Origin: CAZOEL01 sp964578835
GTDB taxonomy: Bacteria; Desulfobacterota; Syntrophobacteria; Syntrophobacterales; Syntrophobacteraceae
Assembly (NCBI GenBank): GCA_964578835.1
Contig: CAZOEL010000021.1
Span: 1 to 64,000 of the forward strand
Length of the DNA: 64,000 nt
Direction of reading: 5' to 3'
The translations under genes and the position numbers were made by a program. The notes below the pieces were generated by a model, which was not told the origin of the DNA, searched no databases, and saw nothing but the letters and a program-made list of their open reading frames with translations. Within the stretch, counting starts at the first letter, position 1. Every line of letters starts with the position of its first letter. Of the stretch, positions 1-9,085 are shown piece by piece.

Positions 1-77
1 CCTTGCTACGCCGAAAGCGGGGCTTACTTCGCTCAGGGCGAACGGGACACCCCAACCCTTAGGCGCGCCAACAAGAA
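1..77. repeat. Right part of a dispersed inverted-repeat element, cut by the window edge
   Basis: Bases about 34-77 closely match the loop and right arm of the complete element at 39580-39671: both carry GGGCGAACGGGA followed by CCCCAACCCTTA, then GCGCGCCAACAA. The upstream bases also align loosely (CTACGCCG here, ATACGCCG there). The left arm would lie to the left of the window. A third, half copy is at 27712-27733. It lies just beyond the stop of the histidine kinase, so it may act as a 3' hairpin for that gene. Confidence 0.6.
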
Positions 78-98
78 TTGTGAGAAGGCTCCTTTCCT

Positions 99-2216
99 TC
101 ATAATGCGCCCTCCCTGGCAACTTGCTTCAATGGAAGAGTGACAATAAAGGCAGCCCCTTGCCCTGGAGCGCTCTTTGCCGTAATCGCGCCGCTGTGAAG
201 CTCGACTATTTTCTTACAAATGGCAAGCCCCATACCTGTCCCCTCGTACGGGCTGCTTCTGCCATGCAATCTGTGGAAAGGGGCAAAGATTCTTTCCAGG
301 TGCTCTTCGTCAAAGCCTATACCGTTATCCTCAACAGTGATTTGGCAATGGCCGGACCCGGTTCGGGAGCTGCGCACCTTTACAATGGGTTTCTCACCTT
401 CCTTATGGAATTTGAGGGCATTGCCAATCAGGTTCTGGAAGAGCTGGCGCATTTGGGTCGGCTCGGCTTCGATGGCGGGAAGATGATCCACGTAGACTCT
501 TCCTCCCGCGCTCTCGATCCTCACTTCCAGGTCTGAGAGCACTTCTCTGACTGTCTGATCGAGATCGACCGATCTGAAAGGCTCGGCTTTCGTAGTCAAT
601 CTCGAATAGTCGAGGAGGGACTTAAGAAGAGTCTGCATGCGGCTCGTTGCATTGAGCATCCGGTCTAGATAGTCGTTTCCTCCTTCTCCAATGGCCTCCC
701 CATACCTTTTCTTGAGCATGTTCCCAAAGGAGATGACTTTCCTGAGCGGCTCCTGCAAGTCATGAGAGGCAATGGAGGCAAAATCCTGAAGAGCCTGGTT
801 GCTCTCTTGGAGCTTCTTCATGTAAAGAGTCAATTCCTCTTCCACTTTCTTGCGGACGGTGATGTCGGTTGCAACACCGGTCATCAACCTAAGGCTTCCA
901 TTCCCATCCTGGACAGGAAATCCACGGTCATCAATCCACCTGATGCTTCCATCAGGTTGGATGATCCTGTACTGGCATTGCCAGCTGCCCTTGGCATGTT
1001 CTGCAACTTGAGAGATAACCAGGGACCTGTCATCCGGGTGAATGGACTCGATGAAAGACTGCGGCAGCGCATAAAGGCTTTCCCTCGTACGTCCCCAAAT
1101 CTTTTCATAGGCCGGGCTCACGTAGAGCATTTGAGTCACTCCGGGAGTGCTCATCCAGAAAACATCCTGGATTGTCTCAGCGATCAGCCTGAATCGCTCC
1201 TCGCTCGCCCGCAGGGCTTCATTTGCTTCCCACTGTTCGATTTCCCTGGCCCGCTGCCTGCGTAGGGTCATCTGAGAAACGAAGAGTCCGCCGAAGAGAA
1301 GGAGAGCTGACAATAGATAGGGGATTCTCACCTTCTCCCACCATCCGGCTCGGATTTCAGACATCGGCATCGCAATGAAGAGCGTGATGGGAAAGCGTTC
1401 CAGGCGACGGAATGCATTCAGATGATCCGGACCATCAAGACTGCTGGGACCTTCCACGTAGCCTTTGACAGGGAAGCGCTCCTGAAGGAGGTGCATCATC
1501 AAGACGCCTGTCCTCGGCTTCCCGTAAATCTCATCCATTTGCAGATTTCCGGGCGTTGGATAGCGGCTCACCAGAAAACCGTCATCGCGTATGAGGCCGA
1601 GAGCGGCCGTTCTGGTAAATGGCGCATCCTTCCAGAAGTCCTGCAATAATGCAATGGGCAGGTTGGCGCTGATGATATTGACGAGTATCCCCTCTTTGTT
1701 TCTGATCCCGTAGCAAAGCGGGATAATCCATTCCTTTCCCAGGAGTCCGACCAGAGGCCGGCCGATGCTGAGGGGGGCATTGTTCTTGAACTCTTCGCGA
1801 AACTTGAGGAAAGAGGGCTCGCGGGCAAGGGTCGGCAAGCCTGGTCCCGGCGGTGTTTTTGCAGTGAGCAGTATCTGTCCGTCTTCCCGCATGTAAGTGA
1901 CATCGACCAGTTCGGGATGGAGATCTCGGAACCGATAGAGCAGTTTGAAAGCACGATCGAGATCCGCCAGGTCGCCAGATCCGGTTAAATCTTCACTCAG
2001 GCCTCGGATGCCGTTTTCGAGCTGGGTAAAGTAGGCGTCTACGGCTTTCCCGCCAAGCTCCATGATGTTCATGAGGTTTTGCACCTGCCCCGACCTCTCT
2101 CTGCGCCAGGATTGCCATGAGAACATGGCGGAGTAGATGACCAGAAACACTGTCATTAGGTAGATTGTCCGGTTGACAATGCTTGTCGGACGATGGTGAG
2201 GCCCTGTGCTATTCAT
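99..2216 (-). CDS. Membrane-bound PAS sensor histidine kinase
   Basis: A 705-residue hybrid-less sensor kinase. A transmembrane helix lies near residues 17-36 and a second near 298-316; the roughly 260 residues between them form an extracytoplasmic sensor region of the Cache type by position. A PAS/PAC domain follows at about 338-458 (YVSPAYEKIWG, then the PAC end GVATDITVRKK). The HisKA box has the phospho-accepting His485 in ASHDLQEPLRK. The ATPase domain shows the N box (NLIGNALKFH), G1 (DNGIGF), F box (IFAPFHRL) and G2 (GTGMGLAICKK), so it looks catalytically complete. There is no receiver domain and no adjacent response regulator, so its partner is unknown. The architecture resembles bacteriophytochrome-type kinases without the chromophore domain. 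Ligand cannot be predicted. Confidence 0.9.
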   Translation of the reverse strand: MNSTGPHHRPTSIVNRTIYLMTVFLVIYSAMFSWQSWRRERSGQVQNLMNIMELGGKAVDAYFTQLENGIRGLSEDLTGSGDLADLDRAFKLLYRFRDLHPELVDVTYMREDGQILLTAKTPPGPGLPTLAREPSFLKFREEFKNNAPLSIGRPLVGLLGKEWIIPLCYGIRNKEGILVNIISANLPIALLQDFWKDAPFTRTAALGLIRDDGFLVSRYPTPGNLQMDEIYGKPRTGVLMMHLLQERFPVKGYVEGPSSLDGPDHLNAFRRLERFPITLFIAMPMSEIRAGWWEKVRIPYLLSALLLFGGLFVSQMTLRRQRAREIEQWEANEALRASEERFRLIAETIQDVFWMSTPGVTQMLYVSPAYEKIWGRTRESLYALPQSFIESIHPDDRSLVISQVAEHAKGSWQCQYRIIQPDGSIRWIDDRGFPVQDGNGSLRLMTGVATDITVRKKVEEELTLYMKKLQESNQALQDFASIASHDLQEPLRKVISFGNMLKKRYGEAIGEGGNDYLDRMLNATSRMQTLLKSLLDYSRLTTKAEPFRSVDLDQTVREVLSDLEVRIESAGGRVYVDHLPAIEAEPTQMRQLFQNLIGNALKFHKEGEKPIVKVRSSRTGSGHCQITVEDNGIGFDEEHLERIFAPFHRLHGRSSPYEGTGMGLAICKKIVELHSGAITAKSAPGQGAAFIVTLPLKQVAREGAL

Positions 2217-2541
2217 GCCAGCCCCCTGCTTGTTGAAGCCAAAAGCTCCAGAGGTAACGGAACCACAGTCGTACGTCCTCGGTTCTTTTTTGCTTTAGAG
2301 GAAGAATAAAATGAGCATCATCAGCCAGGGAAGAGCGGCATAACCGGTATGTATGGGCAGGGCCTCCTTTATCAATGCCTTGGGCCAGGTTCGGCATTTA
2401 TCCATTTCAGGAGACACCGTCTCTTACATTACGGGCTCTCTTTACTGAGCCTTGCCCAGACTTCAGGGCGTGCATTTCACTGTCAATTTTCCTTCAACCT
2501 TGGAGATCAAGAGCGGGCCAAATACCATCTCGGGAGCAGGA
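2217..2541. other. Intergenic gap without a supported gene
   Basis: About 325 bases between the histidine kinase start and the stop of the WG-repeat gene, both on the minus strand. Short frames here lack a ribosome binding site and family resemblance. I see no clear terminator or repeat. Confidence 0.5.
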
Positions 2542-3150
2542 TCACTGTAATCGCTCCCCTTTTCTATCGACAATAATCCATTTCTCATTCAACATCACTT
2601 GCGCCCTGCCCCGCTCAAAAGACTTTGCCTCCTCGAACTGTGGAGCAATAACAATCTCTCCTTTTTTGTCAATAAAACCCCACTTCCCTCCCCTGAAGGA
2701 ACTGTGCTCTCCTTCCTCATGCTCGATGCAGCCCTCACAGAAGAGCGCCAAGCCATCGGAGAAAGGCGCCGCGAAGTCAAAGCGCGCAGGAATGATCACC
2801 TTCCCGCGCCGATCAAAAAAGCCGAGCTTCTCACTCTGTTTGAACCTCGCCAGCCCTTCCCGGAAGGGATCCGGTCCATTATCGAATATGAACGGCTCAA
2901 GGATCCGCTCGCCCTTCTTATTGATATATTTCCAACCCGTTTCATTGGCAACCGCCGCAATTCCATAAGGGGAGAATCGCTCGGCAACCAGGAACTGCGG
3001 TCTTATGACCACCGCGCCAGCCGATGTTTTATACCCCCAAAGATGCGTTTTTCTATCTTCGAAGGGTAAGGGAGAGCTTTCTGCAAACGCCTCAGAAAGG
3101 AAGCAAAAGAAAATCCGCGCCAAAAGAAGGCCGAACGCCAAGCGTTTCAT
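2542..3150 (-). CDS. Secreted WG-repeat protein downstream of clpV
   Basis: A 202-residue protein with a Sec-type signal peptide (MKRLAFGLLL...FCFLSEAFA, cleavage likely near residue 23). The mature part is a chain of WG repeats: units such as WGYKTSAGAVVI, WKYINKKGERI, LGFFDRRGKVII, WGFIDKKGEIVI and WIIVDRKGERL each pair an aromatic residue with a short glycine turn and a following PxF-type strand. WG repeats form beta-rich binding scaffolds; no enzymatic activity is known for the fold. It starts 25 bases after the clpV stop with a GGGAG ribosome site, so it is probably cotranscribed with clpV. A periplasmic or exported accessory of the type VI system is an inference from position only. Confidence 0.8.
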   Translation of the reverse strand: MKRLAFGLLLARIFFCFLSEAFAESSPLPFEDRKTHLWGYKTSAGAVVIRPQFLVAERFSPYGIAAVANETGWKYINKKGERILEPFIFDNGPDPFREGLARFKQSEKLGFFDRRGKVIIPARFDFAAPFSDGLALFCEGCIEHEEGEHSSFRGGKWGFIDKKGEIVIAPQFEEAKSFERGRAQVMLNEKWIIVDRKGERLQ

Positions 3151-3175
3151 GCAGGGACTCCCGTGGTGCGCCTAC

Positions 3176-5818
3176 TCAGCACACATCAAAAACAAACCCG
3201 GTCTCAGCCATAGAAACTCTCACCTCTTTTAGCTGCTCTCCCCTCGCCATACGGGAGAGAAGCTCGCGAGACATTTCGGGCAGCAGCGTATTGCTGAGGA
3301 TATGATCGACGTTTCGGGCTCCGCTGTCCACTTCCGTGCAGCGGCTCGCTACGGATTCGATCAGGGCTTCTTCGTATATGAATGCGATATTCTTGTTCTC
3401 GCGCATCCTCTTTCCTATGCGGTCGAGCTTGAGCTTCACGATGAGCCGCATGTTCTTGTCGGTAATCGGGAAGTAGGGCGCAACGACGAGACGGCCGAGG
3501 AAGGCGGGCTTGAAATGCTTCAGAAGCTCCGGGCGAATCATCTCCGCCAGCCCCTGTGGAGCCGGCATGGTCTCCTCGTCGCTGCAGACCTTCATGATGA
3601 GATCCGTGGCGAGATTGGAAGTAAGGATGATGAGCGTGTTTTTGAAATCGATCCGGCGTCCTTCTCCATCTTCCAGGGTTCCCTTGTCGAAGACCTGGTA
3701 GAAAAGCTCCATCACATCGGGATGGGCTTTTTCCACTTCGTCGAGGAGAACAACGCTGTAAGGCCTCTTTCGGACGGCTTCCGTCAAGACGCCGCCCTCG
3801 CCGTAGCCAACATAGCCGGGAGGGGAGCCCTTGAGGCCCGAGACGGTATGAGCCTCCTGGTATTCCGACATGTTGATGGAGATGAGGTTCTGCTCTCCCC
3901 CGTAGAGCAAATCGGAGAGCGCGAGCGCGGTTTCGGTTTTGCCGACGCCGCTCGGCCCGACCAGCATGAAGACTCCGGTCGGCTTCGAGGGGTCCTCGAT
4001 TCCTGCATGAGCCGTTTGAATTCGCTGGGCTATTGCAGAGAGGGCATGGTCCTGACCGATGATTCTCTGGGCGAGAGTATTCTCGAGATTCAAAACGGTG
4101 TTGATTTCATCGGCGAGCATCCGCCCCGTTGGAATGCCGGTCCAACCCGAAATCACTTCCGATATGGTTTGCGAATCCACGGCTATGGAAACAAGGGGCG
4201 ATTCCCCCTGGACTTCCGCCAGCTGTTTTTCGAGATCTTTGAGCTCCTGCTGCTTTCCGGAAAGCATATCGTTCGCGCTCGGCTCCTGCGCATGATTTTC
4301 TTGAATCTCATCGCGAAGCTTCATGATCTGCCCGGCTATTTCCATTTCCCTTTGCCACTTGCCGTTCAGGTCCTCGAGAGAGGCTTCGACAGACTCTTTC
4401 TCGGAATGCAGCGCCTGAATGCGATCCTCATGATCTCTCCCGAGAAGAGACTCCCGCTGGAGAATCTGAAGCTCTCTATCGATCCGGGCAATCCCGCGGG
4501 TAGCTTCTTCGACGGCCGGCGGAGAGGTGTTGAGGCCTATCGCCACTCTCGCGCACGCCGTGTCGAGAACGCTCACGGACTTGTCCGGAAGCTGCCTTGC
4601 GCTGATATAGCGGCGCGAGAGTCGGACCGAGTCCAGAAGAGCGTCATCGGTGATCATCACTTTGTGGTGTTTTTCCAAATAGGGAGCAATCGCCCGCATC
4701 ATGACGAGCGCGCTTGCTTCATCGGGCTCCTCGACTTTCACCACTTGAAAACGCCGGGCGAGGGCCGCATCCTTCTCGAAGTACTTCTTGTATTCGGACC
4801 AAGTGGTTGCGGCTATGGTCCGCAGCTCGCCGCGCGCGAGGGCCGGCTTCAACATGTTCGCCGCATCCCCTGAGCCAGCGGCGCCTCCCGCCCCGATGAG
4901 CGTGTGCGCTTCATCGATAAAGAGAATGATCGGAACGGGAGATGATTTTACCTCGTCAATAACGGACTTGAGCCTGTTTTCGAATTCTCCCTTAATGCCC
5001 GCTCCGGCCTGCAGAAGCCCGAGATCGAGGGTCCGAACATCGACATTCTTAAGAGGAGGCGGAACGTCCTCCTGCGTTATTCTGAGGGCGAACCCCTCGA
5101 CGACCGCAGTTTTTCCGACGCCCGCTTCTCCGGTCAGTATGGGGTTGTTCTGCCTTCGCCGTATGAGAATATCGATCATCTGCCTGATCTCGAAATCGCG
5201 TCCGAGCACCGGGTCGATCTCGCCCTTCCGAGCTTTCTGGGTGAGGTTGATCGTGTAGAGGTCAAGAGCCTTTGTCCCCGCCGTGGCCTTCCTCCGCACA
5301 TCTTCTTCCCCGACTGCAGGGCCTTTTCCGGCCTCGGCGTCTTCGCGCGACCCCGAGGTCAGCTCCACCAGATTTCCGCTCAAAGTCTCAAGGGAAATCT
5401 TCTTGAACGCATCCGAGCTTGCAATGAGCATGCGGGCCGTCTCCTCGCTGCTCAGTAGAGCGAGCACGATGTGGCCCGAGCGGACGAGCGGCGACTGGTA
5501 GTTGACCGAAGCGGTCAACCAGGCTTCCTCGATCATCTTGGGAATACGGGGAGAGAGCGCGGGAGTTCTCGCGTTGCCCGTCTTGAAGCCCTCCATGGCG
5601 CGTGTGAGATCGGCGGTCAGTCGCGTCTCATTGATTTCAAAGTGTCTCAATATTTTTTGAAAGTCGGTATTTTGGATCTCGAGCAGCTTCAGGAGAAAAT
5701 GCTCCAGATCCACTTCATAATGAGTTTGAGACAGGCAAAGGCCGGCCGCGGATTCAAGAGCGCTTCGACACGTCCCATCCAGCTTTCCTATCAACGCTTT
5801 GAGGTTGGATCTCGGCAT
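3176..5818 (-). CDS. clpV: Type VI secretion AAA+ ATPase ClpV (TssH)
   Basis: An 880-residue ClpB/ClpV-type AAA+ unfoldase that disassembles contracted TssB/TssC sheath for reuse. The N-terminal Clp repeat domain spans about 10-150, with the substrate-binding N-domain typical of ClpV (HYEVDLEHFLLKLL). Walker A of the first module is GEAGVGKT at 230-237, followed by Walker B ILFIDEAH near 300. A coiled middle domain follows (about 400-530), and the second module has GPSGVGKTET near 619 and VVLLDEVEKAHPD. The start has an AGGAG ribosome site. ClpB is the main alternative, but the N-terminal region and placement downstream of tssA-tssG favour ClpV. It is separated from tssG by a 436-base repeat-rich gap, so it may have its own promoter. 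Confidence 0.95.
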   Translation of the reverse strand: MPRSNLKALIGKLDGTCRSALESAAGLCLSQTHYEVDLEHFLLKLLEIQNTDFQKILRHFEINETRLTADLTRAMEGFKTGNARTPALSPRIPKMIEEAWLTASVNYQSPLVRSGHIVLALLSSEETARMLIASSDAFKKISLETLSGNLVELTSGSREDAEAGKGPAVGEEDVRRKATAGTKALDLYTINLTQKARKGEIDPVLGRDFEIRQMIDILIRRRQNNPILTGEAGVGKTAVVEGFALRITQEDVPPPLKNVDVRTLDLGLLQAGAGIKGEFENRLKSVIDEVKSSPVPIILFIDEAHTLIGAGGAAGSGDAANMLKPALARGELRTIAATTWSEYKKYFEKDAALARRFQVVKVEEPDEASALVMMRAIAPYLEKHHKVMITDDALLDSVRLSRRYISARQLPDKSVSVLDTACARVAIGLNTSPPAVEEATRGIARIDRELQILQRESLLGRDHEDRIQALHSEKESVEASLEDLNGKWQREMEIAGQIMKLRDEIQENHAQEPSANDMLSGKQQELKDLEKQLAEVQGESPLVSIAVDSQTISEVISGWTGIPTGRMLADEINTVLNLENTLAQRIIGQDHALSAIAQRIQTAHAGIEDPSKPTGVFMLVGPSGVGKTETALALSDLLYGGEQNLISINMSEYQEAHTVSGLKGSPPGYVGYGEGGVLTEAVRKRPYSVVLLDEVEKAHPDVMELFYQVFDKGTLEDGEGRRIDFKNTLIILTSNLATDLIMKVCSDEETMPAPQGLAEMIRPELLKHFKPAFLGRLVVAPYFPITDKNMRLIVKLKLDRIGKRMRENKNIAFIYEEALIESVASRCTEVDSGARNVDHILSNTLLPEMSRELLSRMARGEQLKEVRVSMAETGFVFDVC

Positions 5819-5950
5819 GAGGGGGCTCCTATGTGTATGGTTTCGGTTTAGGGCTCAGTCAAAGCCTGTTCAATAATCCCACTATTGAGAGGCAATGCGG
5901 GGATGATGAAAATAGGACAAGGCGGAAGCATGGTTTTCTTCCTGTTCTTG

Positions 5951-6148
5951 AGCCCCAAAGGGGCGTAATATCATAGCCCAGGGCAACGCCCTGGGTAGAG
6001 ACACATCACACAACACCCTTTGAGCCCTGAAGGGGCGGGATAACTCATCCATTGGTTATTGCGCCCTTTCAGGGCTTCAACGTTTAATAGGGATGCACCT
6101 ATACCCAGGGCGTTGCCCTGGGCTATGGTATCTCGCCCCTTCGGGGCT
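5951..6148. repeat. Large nested inverted repeat between tssG and clpV
   Basis: The outer arms are 47 bases each, 5951-5997 and 6102-6148. They match as reverse complements with only about five differences; both contain GCCCAGGGC...GCCCTGGGTA and a GCCCC(A/T)...GGGGC end. Nested inside is a second pair of 21-base arms, 6023-6043 and 6056-6076 (AGCCCTGAAGGGGCGGGATAA against its near-complement). Each arm is itself a small palindrome. This belongs to the GCCC...GGGC / AGGGGC type of short intergenic repeats seen in several phyla; that assignment is from memory of the motif. It contains no ORF. It separates clpV from the rest of the type VI genes. Confidence 0.8.
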
Positions 6149-6198
6149 TACATTCTACCCCATTGTTACAAATGCGCTTGATTTTCCCTCACCCTACA

Positions 6199-6217
6199 CC
6201 TCTCCCTTAGGGAGAGG
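6199..6217. repeat. CTCTCCC/GGGAGAG hairpin, common intergenic repeat
   Basis: CCTCTCCC (6199-6206), a 3-base loop TTA and GGGAGAGG (6210-6217) form an 8-bp stem. It is preceded by CCCTCACCCTACAC, the usual left part of a very widespread bacterial intergenic hairpin repeat. It lies just past the tssG stop on the minus strand and could act as a transcript end for the tagJ-tssG operon, but there is no clear T tract on that strand. Confidence 0.6.
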
Positions 6218-6254
6218 GAACCTTTATTCAACAGCATTACCCTCGAGGGGAGAA

Positions 6255-7307
6255 TCAACGCGTAGCCCCCGCCTGGAACGAACGAGCAGCCGACTCTTCA
6301 AAGATCACAGTTTGGTTCTCCCGGTGAGTGAATCCTTCGCTCTTGACCCAGGTGTTCCAGCCGAGCAGCGCCGGAGAGGCCGCATGCATCCCCAGTTCGC
6401 AACGAGGAACCTCTTCCCGGTCGAGGATCACCCCAATCTCGAATTCGTATTCAATGCCCACCATATACCTTATGAGTGAAAAAATGGGACGAAGCTTGTC
6501 GCCGGTCGGCAGAAAGCGCAAAAATGAGCTGTAGCCCATCGGCCCGAGATCGACCCGGAACTTTGTCTGGCACTCCCATATGCGGCTCCCGCAAAGCGCA
6601 TCGACTCCAAGCCTACCGTTGGCCACTCCAATTTGGGTTTGATCTTCGGGATCCAGCGGAAGGGATCGATTGACGAACTGCTCGACGCGCGCCGGCTCAC
6701 CCGAAAAATACTCCGCGGTCGCCTCGATAGCCACAGCGGATGAGACCGGCTTTGAAAGATGCCCGCTGCAAAAAATGAGCGATTCGGCAGGCAGGTCCAC
6801 TCTGTCCCTCAAGCCCGCAGTTCCCATGCCGATGAGGCTGAGCAGGTAGCCGGACAGCCTGTCCCTTCCTCCGGGAAGATAGTTTTCGGGAAACCGGACT
6901 TTCTTCCAGGCCAGGTAGAAAAGCGAAATGAGACGGTGGTGAAAGATGTCGTAGAAGGAAATGAGGCCGAAATCCTTCTTGCGAGCCCTCTCCACGGCAA
7001 GCTCGTTATAGGGGTGAGGCAGGACGCCGGAAGGGCCTATCAAGCCCATGAAAGCAACCTGCATGGTCACAGGCGCTCCATCCTCAGAAGATTTCAGGTC
7101 GGCGATATCGCTCGGAGGAAAGGTGAAGCCGGGCTTTACGGAAAAGCGGACAGCCTCTTCCGACGGAGTCAAGACCTGACCCAGAGGCTTTTTGTTGGGA
7201 AATAGCGACTCCAAAAGATGGACGGCCTTGAAAAACGAGAATCTGAAAAACTCCCCGAGAAGGCGCTCTTTCAGAGAAGCACCCGGTTGCCGTTCCGTGG
7301 GGGCCAT
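6255..7307 (-). CDS. tssG: Type VI secretion baseplate protein TssG
   Basis: A 350-residue TssG (ImpH/VasB family) protein. In the type VI baseplate wedge, TssG bridges two copies of TssF and contacts TssE and TssK. Family features visible here are the N-terminal FRFSFFKAVHLLESLFP, the PSDI-type loop followed by VAFMGLIGPSGVLPHPYNELAVERA, and FYDIFHHRLISLFYLAWKK. It overlaps the 3' end of tssF by 37 bases, a strong sign of coupled translation. A GAGGCG ribosome site precedes the ATG. Length is normal for the family. Confidence 0.93.
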   Translation of the reverse strand: MAPTERQPGASLKERLLGEFFRFSFFKAVHLLESLFPNKKPLGQVLTPSEEAVRFSVKPGFTFPPSDIADLKSSEDGAPVTMQVAFMGLIGPSGVLPHPYNELAVERARKKDFGLISFYDIFHHRLISLFYLAWKKVRFPENYLPGGRDRLSGYLLSLIGMGTAGLRDRVDLPAESLIFCSGHLSKPVSSAVAIEATAEYFSGEPARVEQFVNRSLPLDPEDQTQIGVANGRLGVDALCGSRIWECQTKFRVDLGPMGYSSFLRFLPTGDKLRPIFSLIRYMVGIEYEFEIGVILDREEVPRCELGMHAASPALLGWNTWVKSEGFTHRENQTVIFEESAARSFQAGATR

Positions 7308-9076
7308 ATTTTAAGCGCCTCTTTTCTTTGCATGGTTTTCACGATCAGTTGGGAAAATGAATTCACAGACACATACTCGCCCAAAAACCTCTCCAGAACG
7401 CTCGCAAACAGGTAGAGACCGGCGCCGACATATTTGTCCTCGTCAAACTCCATCGTCGCCTGTACTCCTCGGCAGAAAGCGTTCCCTACCCTCTTGGTCG
7501 CATACTGATGCTTGAGGGAGACGATGCCGTCTATTTGCTGCCGGTTTGCCGGAGAATCGTCAAAGTTGTAGAGCCTGAGGATTTCTTTGAGAGCCTCTTC
7601 ACCACCGTTTACAAGAGAGAGATAGTTGAGGGAAAGGTGAGAGATCAGGCGCCACTGCAAGGCTCCACCCAAGGACGGCCTCCGGGTGGGAGTAGGCTTG
7701 ATGAGGCTGTTGATGCGCGCGACAGGAGCTGCGATCTCCATGCTGAAGTCGCCCGACGCATCGCCGAAGGGGAGGCGCGACGGCAAATCCCGGTTGGAAC
7801 AGGTCACATGAAGGGTCAGAATCTCCGAATCCGGCGCCACGGGCGCAAAATCGATGTCTGCAAAAGAGATGAAGACCTCCGTACCATCATCGTCTTTCAT
7901 GCCGGAAGGGAGTCTCTGAGTGTGCCAGAAGGCTTTGCGTCCGAAACCGGATTCCTCGTCCGATCTGCCTCCCAGAGAGTAAAAGGGCCTGTATTCCGTT
8001 TCTTTCTCCAGGGAGCCGCGCGCAGAAGCCGTGACCCGGTCAATGCTAAAGATCTCGGTCGCCTGCCGTCTTCTTATATCCGGGATGACCTGGTACTCGG
8101 TCTTTTGGTGCTCGACGCGGATGGGCTCCGCAATGCGCTTGAAGAGATTGACGGCTGGAGTCGCATGGAGACAGAAGGTCGCTTCATTAATCACGAGATT
8201 CGATTTTGGAATTTTGTCGAGGTATATCCATATGTCGATGGCGTCGCTCGAAATTCGCTTTCCGATGCGGTCCAGGCCCAGCAGATCGAAGAAGAGAAAT
8301 TTCTCGGGGAAGCAAAAATATTCAAAAAGGAGAAGATAGCCCGGAAAAGACCTTTTCGAGTAAGGCATTATGTTCTCATCGGGGCTTAGCCCAACGGGCT
8401 GAATGTCTTCCGGCGACAAAGGAACGGTCTCAGCTATGCCCTGCCTGTTTAGGTGCTCGCATTCGACATGACAGACATTGTTCATCAATAGCTCGTAGAG
8501 ATGATAGACATGCTGATGGGGACCGTTGAGGAAGAAGCGCAAGTTGCGCCAGGCGATATCGGAAATCTTCAGAGCATTGAAAGTCTTGAGCCGGACAACT
8601 ATCGCCTGCTGCGCTTTCGGGGCCGTCTTCCTGGGGTCCCGCAACTCCGCGGAAGCCACTTCGAGCGGAAGGAGAGAGACGGGATAAACCGTTGCAAACT
8701 GGCAAGGCGTGCCGCCCACCGGCTTGGAGTAGAGCGCGACTCCTTTATCGAGCCTGTGGCCCGCAGCGGAGATGGCATCCCTGGAAGGCTCGAATTTTGC
8801 GACCGTCATGGACGGTATGGGCCGGACGTAGTGCGGGTAAATGATATTTAATAAAGATTCCGTAATTTCAGGAAAATCATCATCGATTTTCTTGTGGATA
8901 CGACCGCTGATAAAGGCGAAGGCTTCAATGAGCCTCTCGGTGTGAGGGTCCTCGCATTTACCGGGCTCGAGAAGAAGCCGGCCTGCAATCTTGGGATACT
9001 TGCCGGCAAACTCGGCGCCGAGCTTGCGAATGTACGTGAGCTCACGCTCATAATAATCTAACAGTTTATCGTCCAT
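7271..9076 (-). CDS. tssF: Type VI secretion baseplate protein TssF
   Basis: A 601-residue TssF (ImpG/VasA family) baseplate subunit, close to the usual 590-620 residues. The N-terminal signature LLDYYERELTYIRKLGAEFAGKYPKIAGRL is intact, as is the following HTERLIEAFAFISGRIHKKIDDDFPEITESLL and the HYVRPIPSM segment. Two TssF chains with one TssG form the wedge core around the spike hub. It lies 9 bases after tssE and overlaps tssG, so tssE-F-G form one translational unit. Confidence 0.95.
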   Translation of the reverse strand: MDDKLLDYYERELTYIRKLGAEFAGKYPKIAGRLLLEPGKCEDPHTERLIEAFAFISGRIHKKIDDDFPEITESLLNIIYPHYVRPIPSMTVAKFEPSRDAISAAGHRLDKGVALYSKPVGGTPCQFATVYPVSLLPLEVASAELRDPRKTAPKAQQAIVVRLKTFNALKISDIAWRNLRFFLNGPHQHVYHLYELLMNNVCHVECEHLNRQGIAETVPLSPEDIQPVGLSPDENIMPYSKRSFPGYLLLFEYFCFPEKFLFFDLLGLDRIGKRISSDAIDIWIYLDKIPKSNLVINEATFCLHATPAVNLFKRIAEPIRVEHQKTEYQVIPDIRRRQATEIFSIDRVTASARGSLEKETEYRPFYSLGGRSDEESGFGRKAFWHTQRLPSGMKDDDGTEVFISFADIDFAPVAPDSEILTLHVTCSNRDLPSRLPFGDASGDFSMEIAAPVARINSLIKPTPTRRPSLGGALQWRLISHLSLNYLSLVNGGEEALKEILRLYNFDDSPANRQQIDGIVSLKHQYATKRVGNAFCRGVQATMEFDEDKYVGAGLYLFASVLERFLGEYVSVNSFSQLIVKTMQRKEALKIWPPRNGNRVLL

Positions 9077-9085
9077 AAGGGATAA

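Noticed and set aside
3302..4873. Long plus-strand frame (523 codons) across clpV
   Set aside because: It lies antisense to the well-supported clpV frame and shows no domain; high G+C coding strands create such shadows.
5951..6148. Short CRISPR array
   Set aside because: Repeats are in inverted, not direct, orientation and spacing is irregular; no cas genes nearby.
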